Assembly (NCBI GenBank): GCA_016858145.1
Contig: JAEHOE010000012.1
Location: forward strand, 1,116,001-1,180,000
DNA from: Edaphochlamys debaryana
Taxonomy: Eukaryota; Chlorophyta; Chlorophyceae; Chlamydomonadales
Reading direction: 5' to 3'
Length of the DNA: 64,000 nucleotides
Positions 1 through 13,400 of the stretch are shown here, piece by piece. Each line of letters begins with the position of its first letter. Positions within the stretch are counted from its first letter, which is position 1. The position numbers and the translations under genes were made by a program. Under the pieces are notes generated by a model that was given only the letters and a program-made list of their open reading frames with translations, did not search any database and had not been told where the DNA came from.

Positions 1-735
1 CCTCTTTGCTGTGGGGCCAAGTACGCACAGCTGCAGGCTGCCTTGACAACCTGTATGTGTCTCCCGCGCCTCCGGCATCGCTCGAGACCCTCGACCCTTG
101 ACTGTCTCGACGCCGGCTCGGTTTCACGCCCAAGCACGCCGGCATGCAGCTGCTCGTCCACACCGCCCGGTCGACTTTCCAACTACGCCGCGGCTTTGAT
201 GTCATATCCCGACAGCACCGCCCTCCCCTGCCCTCCTCCAGAACTACGCTGCACGGCCCCTGCGACAACAGAACCCCCTTCAGAAGCCTTGCCATCGATG
301 CATGCCGGAATTAAGGGCCCTCAACCCCCAACGTCTCCCCGGCGCTCAACCCTCCTGCCCTCTCCATATGCCTCCTCTCCTGCTCCCTCCCTTGCCCTTT
401 CCCCGCTGTTCCCCGCGGTCAACCTGCCTTATTATCCCTCAAAGTCACTCGAGGACCTCAATTGTCCCTACACGGTCAACCACCAGCAGCCACGGCTCAG
501 TCCCAACCGCCCCGCCTCATGGGCTCCCCTACACTCGATTCGGCGAACTACAGCGAATACAGCCAAGCCCTGTGCTGTGTAAATCCCCTCCTTGCCAACC
601 CTCGCCCGCGACAGCCCGCAGCCCGCAGGTACCTGAGACACTGGCGGGTGATGCGACCTCCCGGCGACGCAAGCCAGTGAATGTGCCGACGCCGGCCCCG
701 CCTGCGTGCCGGCCTCGAGCAGGCCTGCCCCCCCC
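1..735. other. Gap left of RAP gene
   Basis: C-rich sequence. It should hold the 3' UTR of the RAP-domain gene, though no minus-strand TGTAA was seen. A plus-strand TGTAA at 579-583 could end a gene lying left of the window. No supported coding exon. Confidence 0.4.
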
Positions 736-3152
736 TCACGCCGCCGCCCCCAGCCCCAGCAGCTGACACAGATAGGACCGCCTCTCGGCTTCACCCCTAG
801 CCTCCTGCCACTGCCATCCCGGCATGCTCAGTACACTGCCCCGCCCAAAACCACGCTCCAGCTGCCGGTTGCGGAGGGCCGTGGGGCCATCCACCGCGTG
901 AGCGTCACGGCGACTGTTAGCGAAGTAGTGGTGTGGGCCGTCAAATTCCACCGCCACGCGCCGCCCCTCCGCCAGCTCCACCACGACGTCTGCGACCCGG
1001 CCCAGGCCCTCCACCTCAAAGCCCGGGCGCACGGCCCTGATGGCTCCGAGGGGGCCCAGCTGCTCCTGAAGCCGCTGCAGGGCGGAGGCCAGCTGGTCCT
1101 CCGCAGTTGAAGGACAGTTACCCTCCACAGCCTGCCCGGCGGCAACCACCCTCGCTCTGGACAGCAGAGAGCCACCGCCACCCTCCCCAGCCCGCAGGAT
1201 GCTCTGCAGCTCGCCTCCGCCCATGGCCTCCAGCTCCAGCTGGGCCTGCCACAGCTGGGAAAGCTCCTCCTTAATGAAGGCTCTGTCGCCCTTTGCCTCC
1301 CACCGCCGCACCGCCTCGCGCAGCAGCCCCTCCACCAGGCCGCTGTGGCGGGACAGCACGTCCGGGCCCATCACCGCCAGCGCCCACAGGCTGTTGCACA
1401 GTTCCTGTGTCTTGATTTGGTCTGGGTCCTGCGTCAGCAGCTGCCCTAGCCGCCCGGTCAGGGCGCCCACCAGCCGCTCGTCGTACAGCCGCAGGTTGGC
1501 GAGCGCCCACAGCAGGTTGGCGCACTCCTGGGGCTTGGCGCCCTGCCGCAGCAGCGCTGCCGCCTCGGCGGTCAGCTGCAGCAGGCGGCCGGAAGCGGGG
1601 CGGTGCCGCACCAGCGCAAGCGCGTACCAAAGGTTAGACCACTCCTGCGTCTTGGCCCCGCGCATCGCCCCCCGCCGTTCCGTCGCTGCCACGAGGGCCG
1701 CATACCAGCCCTGGCTTGCATACCGGTAGCCGAGCTTGGCCAGCGCCCATGCCGAGATGGTTAACTCCTGTGGCTTGAACGCCGCGAACTGGTGACGGGT
1801 GCACTCCTCCGCCAGCGCCTCCGCTGCCCCGCCGTGTGCACTGATAGAGGGCTGCAGGAGCGCCAGCGAGTACAGCGAGTTGGCCAGCTCCTGGGGCTTC
1901 ATGCCGCCAGCAGCCCGCCCCGCGGCCGCTGAGAGCGATAGGATGAGGTCAGAGTCCGTGCAACCTAGCATTGCGCAGGCGTACAGCATGTTGGAGAGGT
2001 GCTGCGGGTTGAACACGTCACGGCTGTCCGGGCCTGCCGACAGCCGCGCCACGACCTCCCGCGCCAGGCCCTGCAGGTCCTCGGGCCGCGGCGTGTGCCC
2101 CACACCCTCCGCCAGCTTGCCCAGGGCGTACAGGGTATTGGCCACCTCGTAACAGTCTGCCCACAGCCCTCGCTGCGCCACCCTCTCCGTCAGGCGGTGG
2201 GCCAGACGGTCGACGCCGCTCAGCTGCAGCCGGGAGCACGCCACCAGGAGCTTTGAGCAGTTCCCGCTTCGGTGCAGTGGCGTTTCGAGCACAGCTTCGG
2301 TGCTAACCTCCAGAAGCCCGCCGAGATCGATGCAGGAGCGAACCTCCGGCGGTGCGCTTGGCAGCACCCACCACAGGTCGGTGAGGTCCTGCTCCCTCCC
2401 TGCTGCCAACAGCGCCCCTCCGTCCTCGCTCAGGCGCTGGAGGAGGGCGACCGCCAGTCCGCCCCGCCAGTACCCGGCCTTAGCGCAGGCGTTGAGGGGG
2501 ATGGTGCAGCTGGTGGCGGAGGAGATGTGGGGCGCCAGGGGCACCAGGGCTGCCCCTAGAAGGTCGAAGATGCGGTGGCAGCGCGCGGTGTCGGCCCTCG
2601 GGTCAGCACCCAGCTGCGGAGACAAGCAGGGCGACAGGAGGCAGAACGCAGAAGGACGGTCAAGGTCATGGAGGAAGGGTTGAACGTATTGGGAACGGGA
2701 GAGGGCTGCGGTCGGCCGAGTGGCCAGCATGCCCCGTGTCAACACAGCTAGCTGCGCTGGGAGCCCTAGCCCTCCCGCCTCATCCTCACCCTTGCGGCCT
2801 GGCTGAGCGCCGTGTTGATGCAGATGTTGTTGCTCGCCCTGCTCCACCCCTCCACTTCCACCACCACGAGCGCCTCCAGTGCGCCCAGGTCGCGGCAGGC
2901 CTTGACCTCTGCCACCATGTCCGCGGTGTCCCGTGGGGGGCGTGGCGGGTGGGAGCGGCCGCTGCCATCATCAGGGCTGCTCCAGCCCCAGCAGCCTTCG
3001 GCAGGCTGCTCAGCAGGGGCTGTCGTTGAGCCGGCCCCAGCAGCGTTGCTAGCAGGGTGCAGCAAGGGGTCCGATAGGGGACCTTGAGTGTCGGGGTTGT
3101 AGCGTGGGGAACCCAACGCGGCGGCGATGGCGCCAGGATTGCTCCGGTCCAT
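736..3152 (-). CDS. RAP-domain / OPR-like organellar RNA-binding protein
   Basis: Two-exon model: 3152-2790 and 2613-736, phase-0 intron, about 746 aa. The C-terminus is a RAP domain (VAVEFDGPHHYFAN near aa 675, then an RNRQLERG-type segment). This module is found in organellar RNA stability, splicing and translation factors. The middle carries repeats of about 38 residues with the cores PQELANSLYSLALL, PQELTISAWALAKLGY, TQEWSNLWYALALV, PQECANLLWALANL and TQELCNSLWALAVMG. These resemble octotricopeptide (OPR) repeats, which are abundant in Chlamydomonas. Stop is TGA at 736-738. The only in-frame ATG of exon 1 is at 3152, and the protein from there lacks an obvious transit peptide, so a further 5' exon is possible. 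Its target RNA and organelle cannot be told from sequence. The family call is firm; the start is not. Confidence 0.82.
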
Positions 3153-4495
3153 GGTCTTGACCGCTGCGAGCTCAAAGCGTCTCTGGCTGCGCCTGATAAC
3201 CAAGGGCGCTCCTTTAACCCCGGAGAGGCCACTGGAGCTGCAGGGTGCTCTGCGGGGCAAGCGAAAACGGACTGCAGTTGCTGCGAGGATGGCCAATCGT
3301 CGCGGAGCTGTGCCGGTTCCAGGCGACTGACCCGCTGTCCTGTGCTCCTTCTCACCGCTTCGGCGCGAATTTGGAAGGCGCACGCGACCCAGCAGGGGTT
3401 CAGCGACACCGGGCTTCTTGCGGTTGTCTTGCAGTCAAACTCTCGAGATCGCTGGCCTGGAGCGTGCGCTCCGCGAGGCGTTAGTGATAGCAAGTGAGTC
3501 CTATGAAAACTAGCGGCATAGGAAATGCCTCGCGCTGTTGGTCCGTGGGGCAAATGTCTGCCATCACGGGTCACGGTCACGGGTGCATGACAGCGGGTCT
3601 CAGCGTCAGGTCCCTGCCCCTCCTCGCTCTCTCCCGCAGGTTGCCCCATCCTCGGCATTCCCCCCCTTCCGTAACACCCTCCATCCGCTGGCAGCTGCTC
3701 CTTTCTCATTCCCGTTCCTGCTGTCCCCTCCGCAGATGCCCTGGCGCCGGAGTAGAATCACAGCAGTTGATCTGCCCTGTCACACAGGTCGAGTCATCGG
3801 GCCGAGCCTACCAGCCAACTGCAGCCCTCCCACCCTTTCAGAACGACAGTACCGGAACTCCCGTGAAACGTCCCAACTGCACGACAGGAAAGGCCGCGCT
3901 TCAACAGAGGAAGCGCACAAACCCCCACCGACCGGCAGCAACGTCGTCCCAGTCTCCTGCACGGAGAATTGCCATGCTGCACCTACAAGCTACGGCCCGG
4001 CCTGCTTGGCCGGAAAGTCCAGGACGTAGGTACAGCCACGCTTCCCGGCTACCATCTGTACTAAGTCAAAGATCCCCCCGGTGCCACCTGGCCCAAGTAC
4101 CCATTCCCCAGCCCACAGGACTGCCCATACACCGCGAAGACCACTCCGTTCAAGACCACTCCGACGCAACAAAACAGCCCGCACAACAAAGTCTCCTACA
4201 CATGAACATCACATAGCAGTGCCATACACCAAAGAGATATCGCGCTCCCATCCTGCAGCTGCGAACCCAGCGGCCCACTCCAGACGCTCTCGACACAGAC
4301 CGCTAAATGCCCCTCGCCGCTAACACAGTGCGGTTGATTGGTACAGCTGCTGTCGTGATGTACGCGCGTCACACCTTCCCAGCCCCGTACCGCCCGCCGG
4401 CTGCAGGGGCTATCGATGCACTGCCCTTTTTGTCGCCTCACTCGCACACAGTCCGTCCTTGATCACCCTGCCAAACGTCCTGCGAACTCCCTGCC
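3153..4495. other. Gap between RAP gene and ANK-kinase
   Basis: Upstream region of the RAP gene (possibly with an unrecognised 5' exon carrying the transit peptide) plus the 3' UTR of the ANK-kinase. Open frames here have no conserved features. Confidence 0.4.
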
Positions 4496-7400
4496 CTAGG
4501 CGAGCAGGGCGCCAGGCTTAGGGAGCTCCTTGCACGGAGCCGCCGCTAGCCGCTTAATCACCTGCAGGGAACGGGTGGGGCGGCAGCGGGAGCGTAAGGC
4601 GGGCAGGCAGTAAAGGTTGTGCTCCTGCCTGAAACCCTCCGGCCCCACTTCTACGACAGCTCCTCAACTGCCAAACGCCCGTCCAGGTGCCTTGCGAGGA
4701 CATCCGCGCATCCCCTCCAACCCGATGCCCATCCCAAGCGGTGCCTTCGCCACCCAACACCCGGCTCAAGCGCGTCCCTCCCATCGCCCCACCTCCTCCC
4801 ATGCCCCCACCCCACCCGCCCTCACCTCCTCCATGGTGGGTCGCTGCCGGGGGTCCTCCGTCAGGCAGGCGGCCACCAGCGAGGCGATCTCGGGGGCCAC
4901 CCCCGGAGGCAGCAGCTCCTCCAGGCGGGGCGGACGGCCCGAGGGGTCGGTCCAGTGGTACACCAGCTGAGGGGAGCAGGGGCGGAGGGGGAACACACAT
5001 GCGGGCCGTGAGCGAGCGGAAGGGCACGTTGCAGCCGGCTGGCAAAGCCTGGGGGCGCACGAACGCAATCCGCGACTCCACGCGTACAGCAAGGCCTCGT
5101 GCTAGGGAGGGCCGGGCCGCGGCGGGCGCCTCACCGTCTCCCTGCGGATGCCGCTGTACACCTCGTCATCGCTCCACGTGGCCAGCTGGTACAGGAGGAC
5201 ACCCCAGCTCCACACGTCGACCTGGGGAAGGGGCAAGCACAGGATAGGGCGCAAAAAATGAGAACGGTTCAGTGGCCCTACAAGAAACGCGACTGTCTGC
5301 TACGCAGATGCGTCAGGGATGCATGCGGTAGTTCCGTACCTTGGTGTCGTACGGCCGGGCCCGCAGCAGCTCGGGCGCCATCCAGAAGGGGTGACCCGCG
5401 CCCTGCGTGGAGGTGATGTCAGCCGAGGTCTGCAGCACCTGGCTCAGACCGAAGTCGCACAGCTGCGCGGGGCGGGCAGGAAGAGGGAGGGCAAGGGAAC
5501 CAGCGGGTCAGCACAGAATACCGGTCGAGAGCGCAGAAGGTTTGCCAAGCCCTTGACTCCTGGCCCCAAGCGCCCTGCCCACCTTGACGTCCAGCTTCTC
5601 CGTCACGAGCACGTTGTCTGCGGAATAAGGCAGAACATGTGAAGGGCAGGGTGAGCACCATGCAGGCCCGAGCGCCATCCGCGCAGGGTGCTGATCTCTT
5701 GCAACCAACTCCACCCTGCAACACCCAGGGCTGGCGGCGCACCTGGCTTGAGGTCCCGGTGGATGACCTTGTGCCCATGCAGGAACCGCAGGCCCTGTAG
5801 GGAGCGGGGGCCGAGGAACGCGGCAGTCAGGCGAGGAGGTTTTTGGCGCCCTTGAGCCCCCTGGGATCAACAGCAGTGGATGCACATGGCGCATCGGACT
5901 TCCTGAACACAGGAGGAGCGTACACGCCCCGCCCGGCCCACCTCGGCCATCTGCCAGGCGATGGCAAAGCGCGTGCGCGCCGTGAGCCGCCCGTCCTTGG
6001 CCTGGAAGACCTTGTGCAGGTTGTTGGTGTACCTGCGCAGGCGGGATGAGGGTGGGCGGCAGCAGGTTGGGATACGTCGAGGAATAATGAAGCAGCCAGC
6101 ACAAGCACAGCGAATCCTGGCCAGGCGATTGGGTTGGGACAGTGCCCATCAGGCCGCACCTGGCCATGACCAGCCCCCGCACGCCGTCCTGCCGCGCCAC
6201 GACTCCGATGAAGGCCGCGATGCGCTCGTTGGAGGGAAGGCCCTGCGGAGGGGGGGGGGTTGAGGAGGGCGAAGAGTGTCAGGAGTGCGGCTGCGTGGTC
6301 ACTGGGGATCGACGGCACGCGCACCGGTACCCGAGCCACCACAAGCGAGCCCCTGCCTCCCTTCGCCGCACCTGCATGATGGAGAGCTCGCGCTCCAGAG
6401 TGAGGGTCTCACGGGCCGAGAGGTGGGGCTTGAGCTGCTTGATCGCCACCTGAAGGACGCACGAGGCGAACCGGGCAGACGGGACGAGACGACGTCAGCA
6501 GGGCTCGTCAGCGCGCACCGGTTGCTGCCAAGGCACTGCCAAGGCACCGAAATCCGCACAAGGCCTCAGCGCCGCTCACCTTGGCCCCCTTGTACATGCC
6601 AGCGAACACCTCCCCGAACGCGCCGTCTCCGAGGACGTTGCCCCACGTTACATCCGTCGGATCGAGCACCCAGTTCCAGCGCGGCAGCAGCCCGCCGCCG
6701 CCGCCCAGCCCCACGGCCTCCAGCGCCGATGCGCCGCCGCGAGGCCCGGGCGTGTGGGGCGCCGCCGGGGCGCCGCCGCTGGCGGGGTTGTTTGCGGCAG
6801 CGGGCTGGGCTCCCGGGCGCTGATCCTGGCCCAGGTCGTCGCTGTTTGCACTGTGGGAGCCGCTACCGCCTGCGAAGGGAGCGAGAGTCAGGCACGTGTA
6901 AGTTGCGGGGCGCAGCGCTACAGAGCTTGCGTGAGTTGAAGCGGAGACACACGACGAGGCGAATGCCGAAGGTCAGCACTCCCTTGCTTGATATATGTAG
7001 CCCAGCCATGCCATGCCAAGCCCACTCACCGCCGCCCGAGCCCGCGCCGGGCCGCTGCGCCCCAGGCGGCATCGGGGGGGCGTCGGGACGCTCCCAGCCG
7101 CCGCTGCCCGTGGAGGTGCGGCGGCCGCGGATGGCCGCCTCCACGGCCTCCCACACCTCCGGCCGCTCGCAGCGGGCCGCGTACTGGGAGGTGTGCCGGC
7201 CCGCGGCGTCGATGGCGGTGGGGTCGGCCTCTGAAGCGACAAGGGAAAGGGGACGGGTTTGCTCTCAGCTCTCAGTACAGGAAGTAGTCAGCAACCGATG
7301 AAGGCTTCAGGGCAACACGATAGCAAGCCATGACAAGGCTAGCACGTAAGAACGGTCAGGGCAGCAGGGCGAAGGGCGAGCTACTCACTCTGGTTAAGCA

Positions 7401-10400
7401 GCCACAGGACTGCCTCCAGGTTGCCCGCCTCGGCCGCCAGCATGAGTAATGTACGGCCGCGCTCGTCCCGCTCGTCTACGGAGACGCCGCCGCCGTGCCA
7501 CAGCGCCTTGAGCGTCTCGGCCACGGCTCCGTCGCCGTCGGGGGCCAGGCGCGAGCCGGCTGCGGGGAACAATGCAAAGAGGACTCCCTCAGACACCACG
7601 CGAGCCGCAGACCCAGACAGCCCAACCCAGTCGGTCAAGGCTCCTCCAGACACAGACACGCCAGCGACAACTAGCGAGCCGCACCAGCCCCTGCCCAACC
7701 GGCGTCATGCGAGGTCCGTGCTACAGAGCAACAAGCCGATAGCCACAACCGCGAACAAGCAGGTCCCAGCGGAGTGCCAACGACCGGTGCAACAGCGCAG
7801 ACTTCCCGTGCCCCCACGCACCTGCCAGCATGGCCGGCGTGCGGCCGTGGTAGGTCCACACGGTGGGGCAGGCCCGGAGGTGCAGCAGCTCCCGCACGGA
7901 ATCCGGCCGCCCGGCAAGCGCCGCAAAGTGGAGGGGAGTCCTGCGTTTTGCAGCAGCAGGGAGGCATGAGACTCATGCAGAACGCACTCAAGAAGGACCC
8001 CGGTGGGGCTGAAACAGTAGCCCCGGCAAGAGCTGATACCGGTGTACACGTGTGAACGTCGAGCGTGACTTGGTTGCGTCCGTTCTACAGGGTTGCGCTG
8101 CACCCACCATCCGTCAGCGTCGGGCTCGTCCGGGTGGAAGCCCCTGGCCACCAGGCGCCCCAGCAGGCGGGTGTTGCCGGCCCAAGCGGCAAAGTGGAGC
8201 GAGGTCATGGTAGGCTCCTGGGGGGCAGCAGAGCAAGCGTGGACGAGGGTAAGGCCAAGCAAACGAACAACAGAGACGGCGTCAAAGCCCGCGGCTTGCT
8301 ACTCTTCCCTCGTGCGTCTTCCGTTCGCAGAGGGCCCTGGAACCAAGCAACACGGGCCGCTGCCCACCCACCTTGCTCGGCCACGGCGAGTCCGCCGCCC
8401 TGCGCTGCTCCTGCGAAGCCGCCAGCATGTCGTCCACGCAGCCGCAGGCGGGGGACAGCCCCGCGCCGCCCCAGCGCAGCCGCAGCCGCGAGCCGCTCGG
8501 CAGCTGCACCCCCAGCAGGGGCACCATGAGTGGGGTGGAGGAGGGCGGCTGCCCGGGCCCCACGGAGGGCGATGGCGGGGGCGGCACCGCGGGCGGGAGC
8601 TCCGACGCCACCACAACCGGAGCGCGGCCTGTGTGCAAGGCAGAGAGGGAGGCAGAAGCAACAGTGAGACTCTGCATATGCGCGGGACTCGTGGGAAACG
8701 CAATGCTTGCCATGACAGTAACCTAGTCCCAGTGGAGCTCAATCGGCAGGACGGCAGCTTCAGCCTTGCAGCACCGCGACACCACCTCCCGCCCCTTGAG
8801 CGTCCCGAGGGCCACTCACCGCCCACGACCGCCGTGAGCGTGCGCCCCGCGACGTCCCACAGCACTCCCGCGCGGCCGCCCGCGGCGGGGAGCGCCAGCA
8901 GCTGCTGCCGGCCGCCCCCACCGCCGGGGCGCAGCACGCAGCCCTCCTTCAGCTCCACCATGGCACTGCCCGGCGGCGGCCCGTCGGGGCCCACGCTGGC
9001 CGCCGACAGAGCCGAGCCGGAGCTCCAGATGTTGGTGTAGCCACTCATCGTGCCGCCAGAACCGATGCCGCCGCTGCCCGTGTTGCCGCTGCTGGAGCCT
9101 GGGGTGGCGGACGCAGGGCCCACGCCGATCCACACGTGGCCGTTGGAGCCGCCGGAGCCACCAGTGGCGCCCGCGCCGGGGGGCCCGTGCGGCGGCGTCA
9201 CGTGGACCTCCAGGCACGCCCAGCCCGCCCGCGCGACGATCGCGGACTCGATGGCCAGCCAGGCTGCCGTGTCGCGGTTCGTCATTGAGGACTGGAGCAG
9301 AGGCCAGCCTGCGTCTACTGGGTCTGACCAAAGGGCGCCGTGGTGGGCCTCCGGGATGACATCCAGCAGCCCCCGTACGGAGGAAGGCAGCGTGTCGGGC
9401 GCGGACGCGATGGTACCGGCGGAGGAGAGGTGGCCGTACGCCGGGCCGTGCTGCGAGCCGCCGTACTGTGAGCCGCCGCCGTACTGTGAGGCACCGCCGT
9501 ACTGCGAGCCGCCGCCGTACTGCGAGGCCCCGCCAAACTGCGAGCCACCGCCGTACCCCGAGTCGCCGCCGTACCCGCCGTGGTAGTGCGTGCCCGAGGT
9601 GCCGTACCCGGATTGGGCCGAGTACATCGGGTCGCCCGGCCAAGCGCCGTGTGCGGAGCTCGCACCGTAGCCGGGGGCCGGCATTGCGGGGACGTTGGGG
9701 ATCGAGTTGCCCCAACCCATGGAACCGGCGCCGCTCATGCTCTGGGCTGCCGTGATGCCGCTGAGGGACTGACTGCCCGGCATGGGGCTCAGAACGCCCA
9801 CGCCGGGAGGGCTGAACACGCCGCCGCTGGCGCCGCCCGGGTCTGTGATGCTGACGCCCAGGGCAGCGGAGGCGGGACTGAGGGAGCTGCTGCCGCCCGG
9901 CACGGCGGGCACGGAGATGGAGAGGTGGCCCAGGCGCCGCGCGAGCGCGGCCGTGGCGGAGGCGGCGGTGGCTAGAGTCTGTGGCGGAGGAGGGGAGAGG
10001 AGCGGGGCGGCACGTGTCAAGACATGCTGCACGCGGGAACAGACAAGGCTACGCCGGCTGTGCGTCTGACAGCTGACCCCACCCTCGTGCACGCAACAGC
10101 CATCCAGCGAGAAACAGTTGCACTGGGCACCAAGCTCAGACCGCACAGTTACTCACCGCTGCCTCGGCCTCCTTGCCAATATGCTCAATCACCGCCCGCA
10201 GCTGCGTGCGCCCGCTGTTGCCGCTGCCGACGCCGCCGCCAGCGCCCATGCTGCCCCCGCCCACGGCCGGCAGGTAGGCCTGCTGCGGCGGCGTGTTGGG
10301 AGCGGCCACTCGCGACGGCGCGTTCACCAACGTTACGCGGGCGTTACGGGGCGGCAGCGTCTGCAGCAGCATCTCGACCACACGCGGCGGGCCCCGCAGG

Positions 10401-13400
10401 ATGGCGCGGTTGAGCGTGGACGCGCCCCAAGGCGCGTTGAGCGGAGAGACGGCGGGACCGGCGCCGGCGCCAGGCGCCGGCGGCCCCATCTGCAGCGTCC
10501 GGGTCCTGAACATAGTCCCCGACTGCACCGACCCCAGTCCCGGCGGGACCTGCGCCGCCGCCGCAAAGGGCGTGGCGGCGGGCGCAGGCTGGGAGGCGGC
10601 GCCGATGGTCGGGTACGGCATGATGGAGGGGTACGACGCCGCCGGCGCGGAAACCGGCGGCGTGATGGATGGGTAGTAACCGCCCGGCGGCATCGCCGGG
10701 AGCGCGTGGGGCGGCAGCGCGAAGGGAGAGTCCGCAGGCGTCGTGAGCGCCCGTGTGCCGTACGGCATGTGGTCAGCGCCGGGCAGCGCGGGGCCCAGGC
10801 TGCGGGACATGGACATGATGGGGTCGTAGCCGTGCGGGTGCACGCCGCCGTGGGGGGCGCCGCCGATGCCGCCCATGGCGTCGATGGTGGGCAGGCCAGC
10901 GCCATGGCCTGAGGGCAAGCAAGCAAGAGGGGTGGCACGGGGAGGGAGGGGCAAGAGGGCGTGAGCGGGATGCAACCAGGCGGAAGACGTGGTGAAAGGC
11001 CCGGCTAGGGACGGGACCATAAACCATAGCCCGCCCCAGAGGGAGGCGGGGCGGCGGTATGACTGTGGCACAGCGTGCGCGGGCCCTAAGTCGCGGCTCA
11101 CGCGCAGGAGCGGCCACGTCGTCCACGTCATAGTCCCAAGACGAGTCCGTGGAGGGTGCGTCGTCGGCAGCTGGGAACGCCGAGGGAGCGGAGAACGAGA
11201 CCTCGCTGCCGGCGGCGGCGGCGGCAGCAGTGGTGAGGCAGGCGGCGAAGGCGGAGGTCAGCGGGGACGGCTTAGGCGCGGAGAAGGCGGTCGTAGCTGT
11301 TACGGCTGCGGCGAAGAGATCCTTGGGCCGCCGGGGGGGCTTTGGCGGCGCTGACGGCTCTGGCGGAGGCGGCGGAGGGGGCGGCGGTGCAGGTTCTGCC
11401 AGTAGCCGACGGCCCGTGTTGGTCGTGACGGCGAAGAGGGCGGAAGGGTCTTCTGAGACGGGCATATCGGCGACGCTGAAACCTATGAATGACCCTGCGC
11501 CGTCTGCAACCTGCTCGGGCTCTGCAGCCAAGGCTTGCGGCAGCGCCGCTGCTGCGTGAAGCGCCGCCGCTGGCCGCGGCACCGCCGCGGGTGCCAGCGC
11601 CGCTGGGCGTGCCGGCGCCGCCGCACGTGCCGGCGCCGCTGCGCGTGCAGGCGCTGACAGGGCCACCGCTTTCTTCTTGCTCTTTTCCGCCTCCTTCGCC
11701 GCTGGCTTGGACGCCAGCGCTGCTCCCCCCCGGCCCAGCGGTGCCAATGCGGCTGGCGCTAACGTCGAGGCCTCTGCGGCCTTCGCCAGCTCCTGCAGCC
11801 CCTCTCCCCCCTCCTCCGCCGCCACTTGCTCGTCGTACGCCTCCTCCTTTTCCTCCTCCTCCTCTTTCTCCGCCGCCTGAAGCCGAGCCGCCATCGGCAT
11901 GGCCGCGGGTGCAGCCGCTGCTGCTGCCGCCGCCGGCGCTGCCGATGCAGCGGACCCACGCCTGAGCGCCTCGGCCCCAGCCATTGCCGGCTGAGCCTCG
12001 CTAGCCTGGGCGCCCCGCCGCCGCCGCACGGACAGCACGCCCAGCACGGAGTCCCAGGCCGAGCCCATAGCACGCCCCACCGAGTCAGCAAGCCGGCCGC
12101 TGCGGCTCAGCTTCCGACCGTGCCGTTGGAAGAGCTGCGCAGCATCCTCGAGCTCTTCGGGCCGTTCTTGGGGTGCAGGGGAGCCGCTCGCAGAAGCGGC
12201 CAAGGACGCATCCAGCAGAGCGAACGACGCCGCGCCGAAAGCGGCAGAGGGCGGCGGTGGGGGAGCCGGGGGAGCTTGCTGCCGCCGCGCCCGCGCGCCG
12301 CCAGGGGCAGGGAACGCGGCCTGGGCGAGGCGGCCGCCAACGGCGGGGCCGGGGGAACCAGGGGACGGGGGGCGGAGGACGGCGGCAGAGGATGCCGCGG
12401 GGGCTGCGGCCCCGCCGCCTCCGCCTCCGCCACCGGGAGCTGGGGCCATGCTGAGCTCGTCCGGTTGAGCCGCGAGGGCTTCCTGGGCCTCGTCCTCCTG
12501 AACCTCCTCCTCCGGCACCGCCTTCTCAACCTCAGCCTCCTCCCGGGGCATGGGGGCGGCATCAAAGGCAGCCAGGAATATCTCCTCGTCCGCCGCCTCC
12601 GGGCCCAACTCCTCCTCTGCAGCCCCCAGGTCAGCCGCCTCCGGCGCCGCCGAATCAATCCGCACAACCGCGCGCTCCCACCCGGCCTCGAGCGGCCACT
12701 GCGGCTGTGCGGTGGGCCCTGCCGCCCGCCTGCGCTGCGGCGCGGCCCCCTCCGCCTCGACCGCTTGGCCCAGCGGCCGGGGACCATGCGACGCCGCACG
12801 CAATTCATCCTCCTCCTCGTCGTGCTCGTACAGACCCGCGCCGCCCTCGCCCTCCTCCACCTCCTCCTCCACCTCCTCCACTGACGGTAGCTTCTTTCCC
12901 CTCAACGGCGCTGAGGCTGCCGCAGACCTCCGCGGTCCTGGCTTGCGACGAGACTGCCTCCGCGCTCCCGCCCCGCCCACGTCCCAGTCCGGCCCCGCCC
13001 AGGGCCCCAGCCCAAACCCCGCCTTACCAACGGCTGGAGCCATAGCTACGGCGCCGCCATGGTGGAGGTAATGCGTAAAGGTCTCCATGATCTGTACGAC
13101 GGTGTCCTCGTCCAGCGGCGGGTACGGCAGCGGCGCCTGGTCGGACGCCTCCTCCATGTCCGTCTGACTGATGCTGCTGTACGCCAGCAGCACCACCGCC
13201 AGATCGTGCGGCGCGACACCGAACTCGGGATCGCCGCCGTCGTCAGCGGCGACGGCGGCGTGCGGGTTCGCGCCGAGCTCCGCCAGCAGGACCTCGACGG
13301 CCGCCAGGGCGCCGGCGGCGACGGCGCAGTGCAGCGGCGTCCAGCCGGCGCAGCGGCGCGGCGAGCTCGCCGTACGTACGGCGCGCGCGTTCATGTCGTA

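Noticed and set aside
3382..3709. Extending the RAP-domain protein upstream to give a transit peptide
   Set aside because: The only upstream in-frame start in that open frame is GTG (3383), and the longer ORF starting at 3709 is in another frame.
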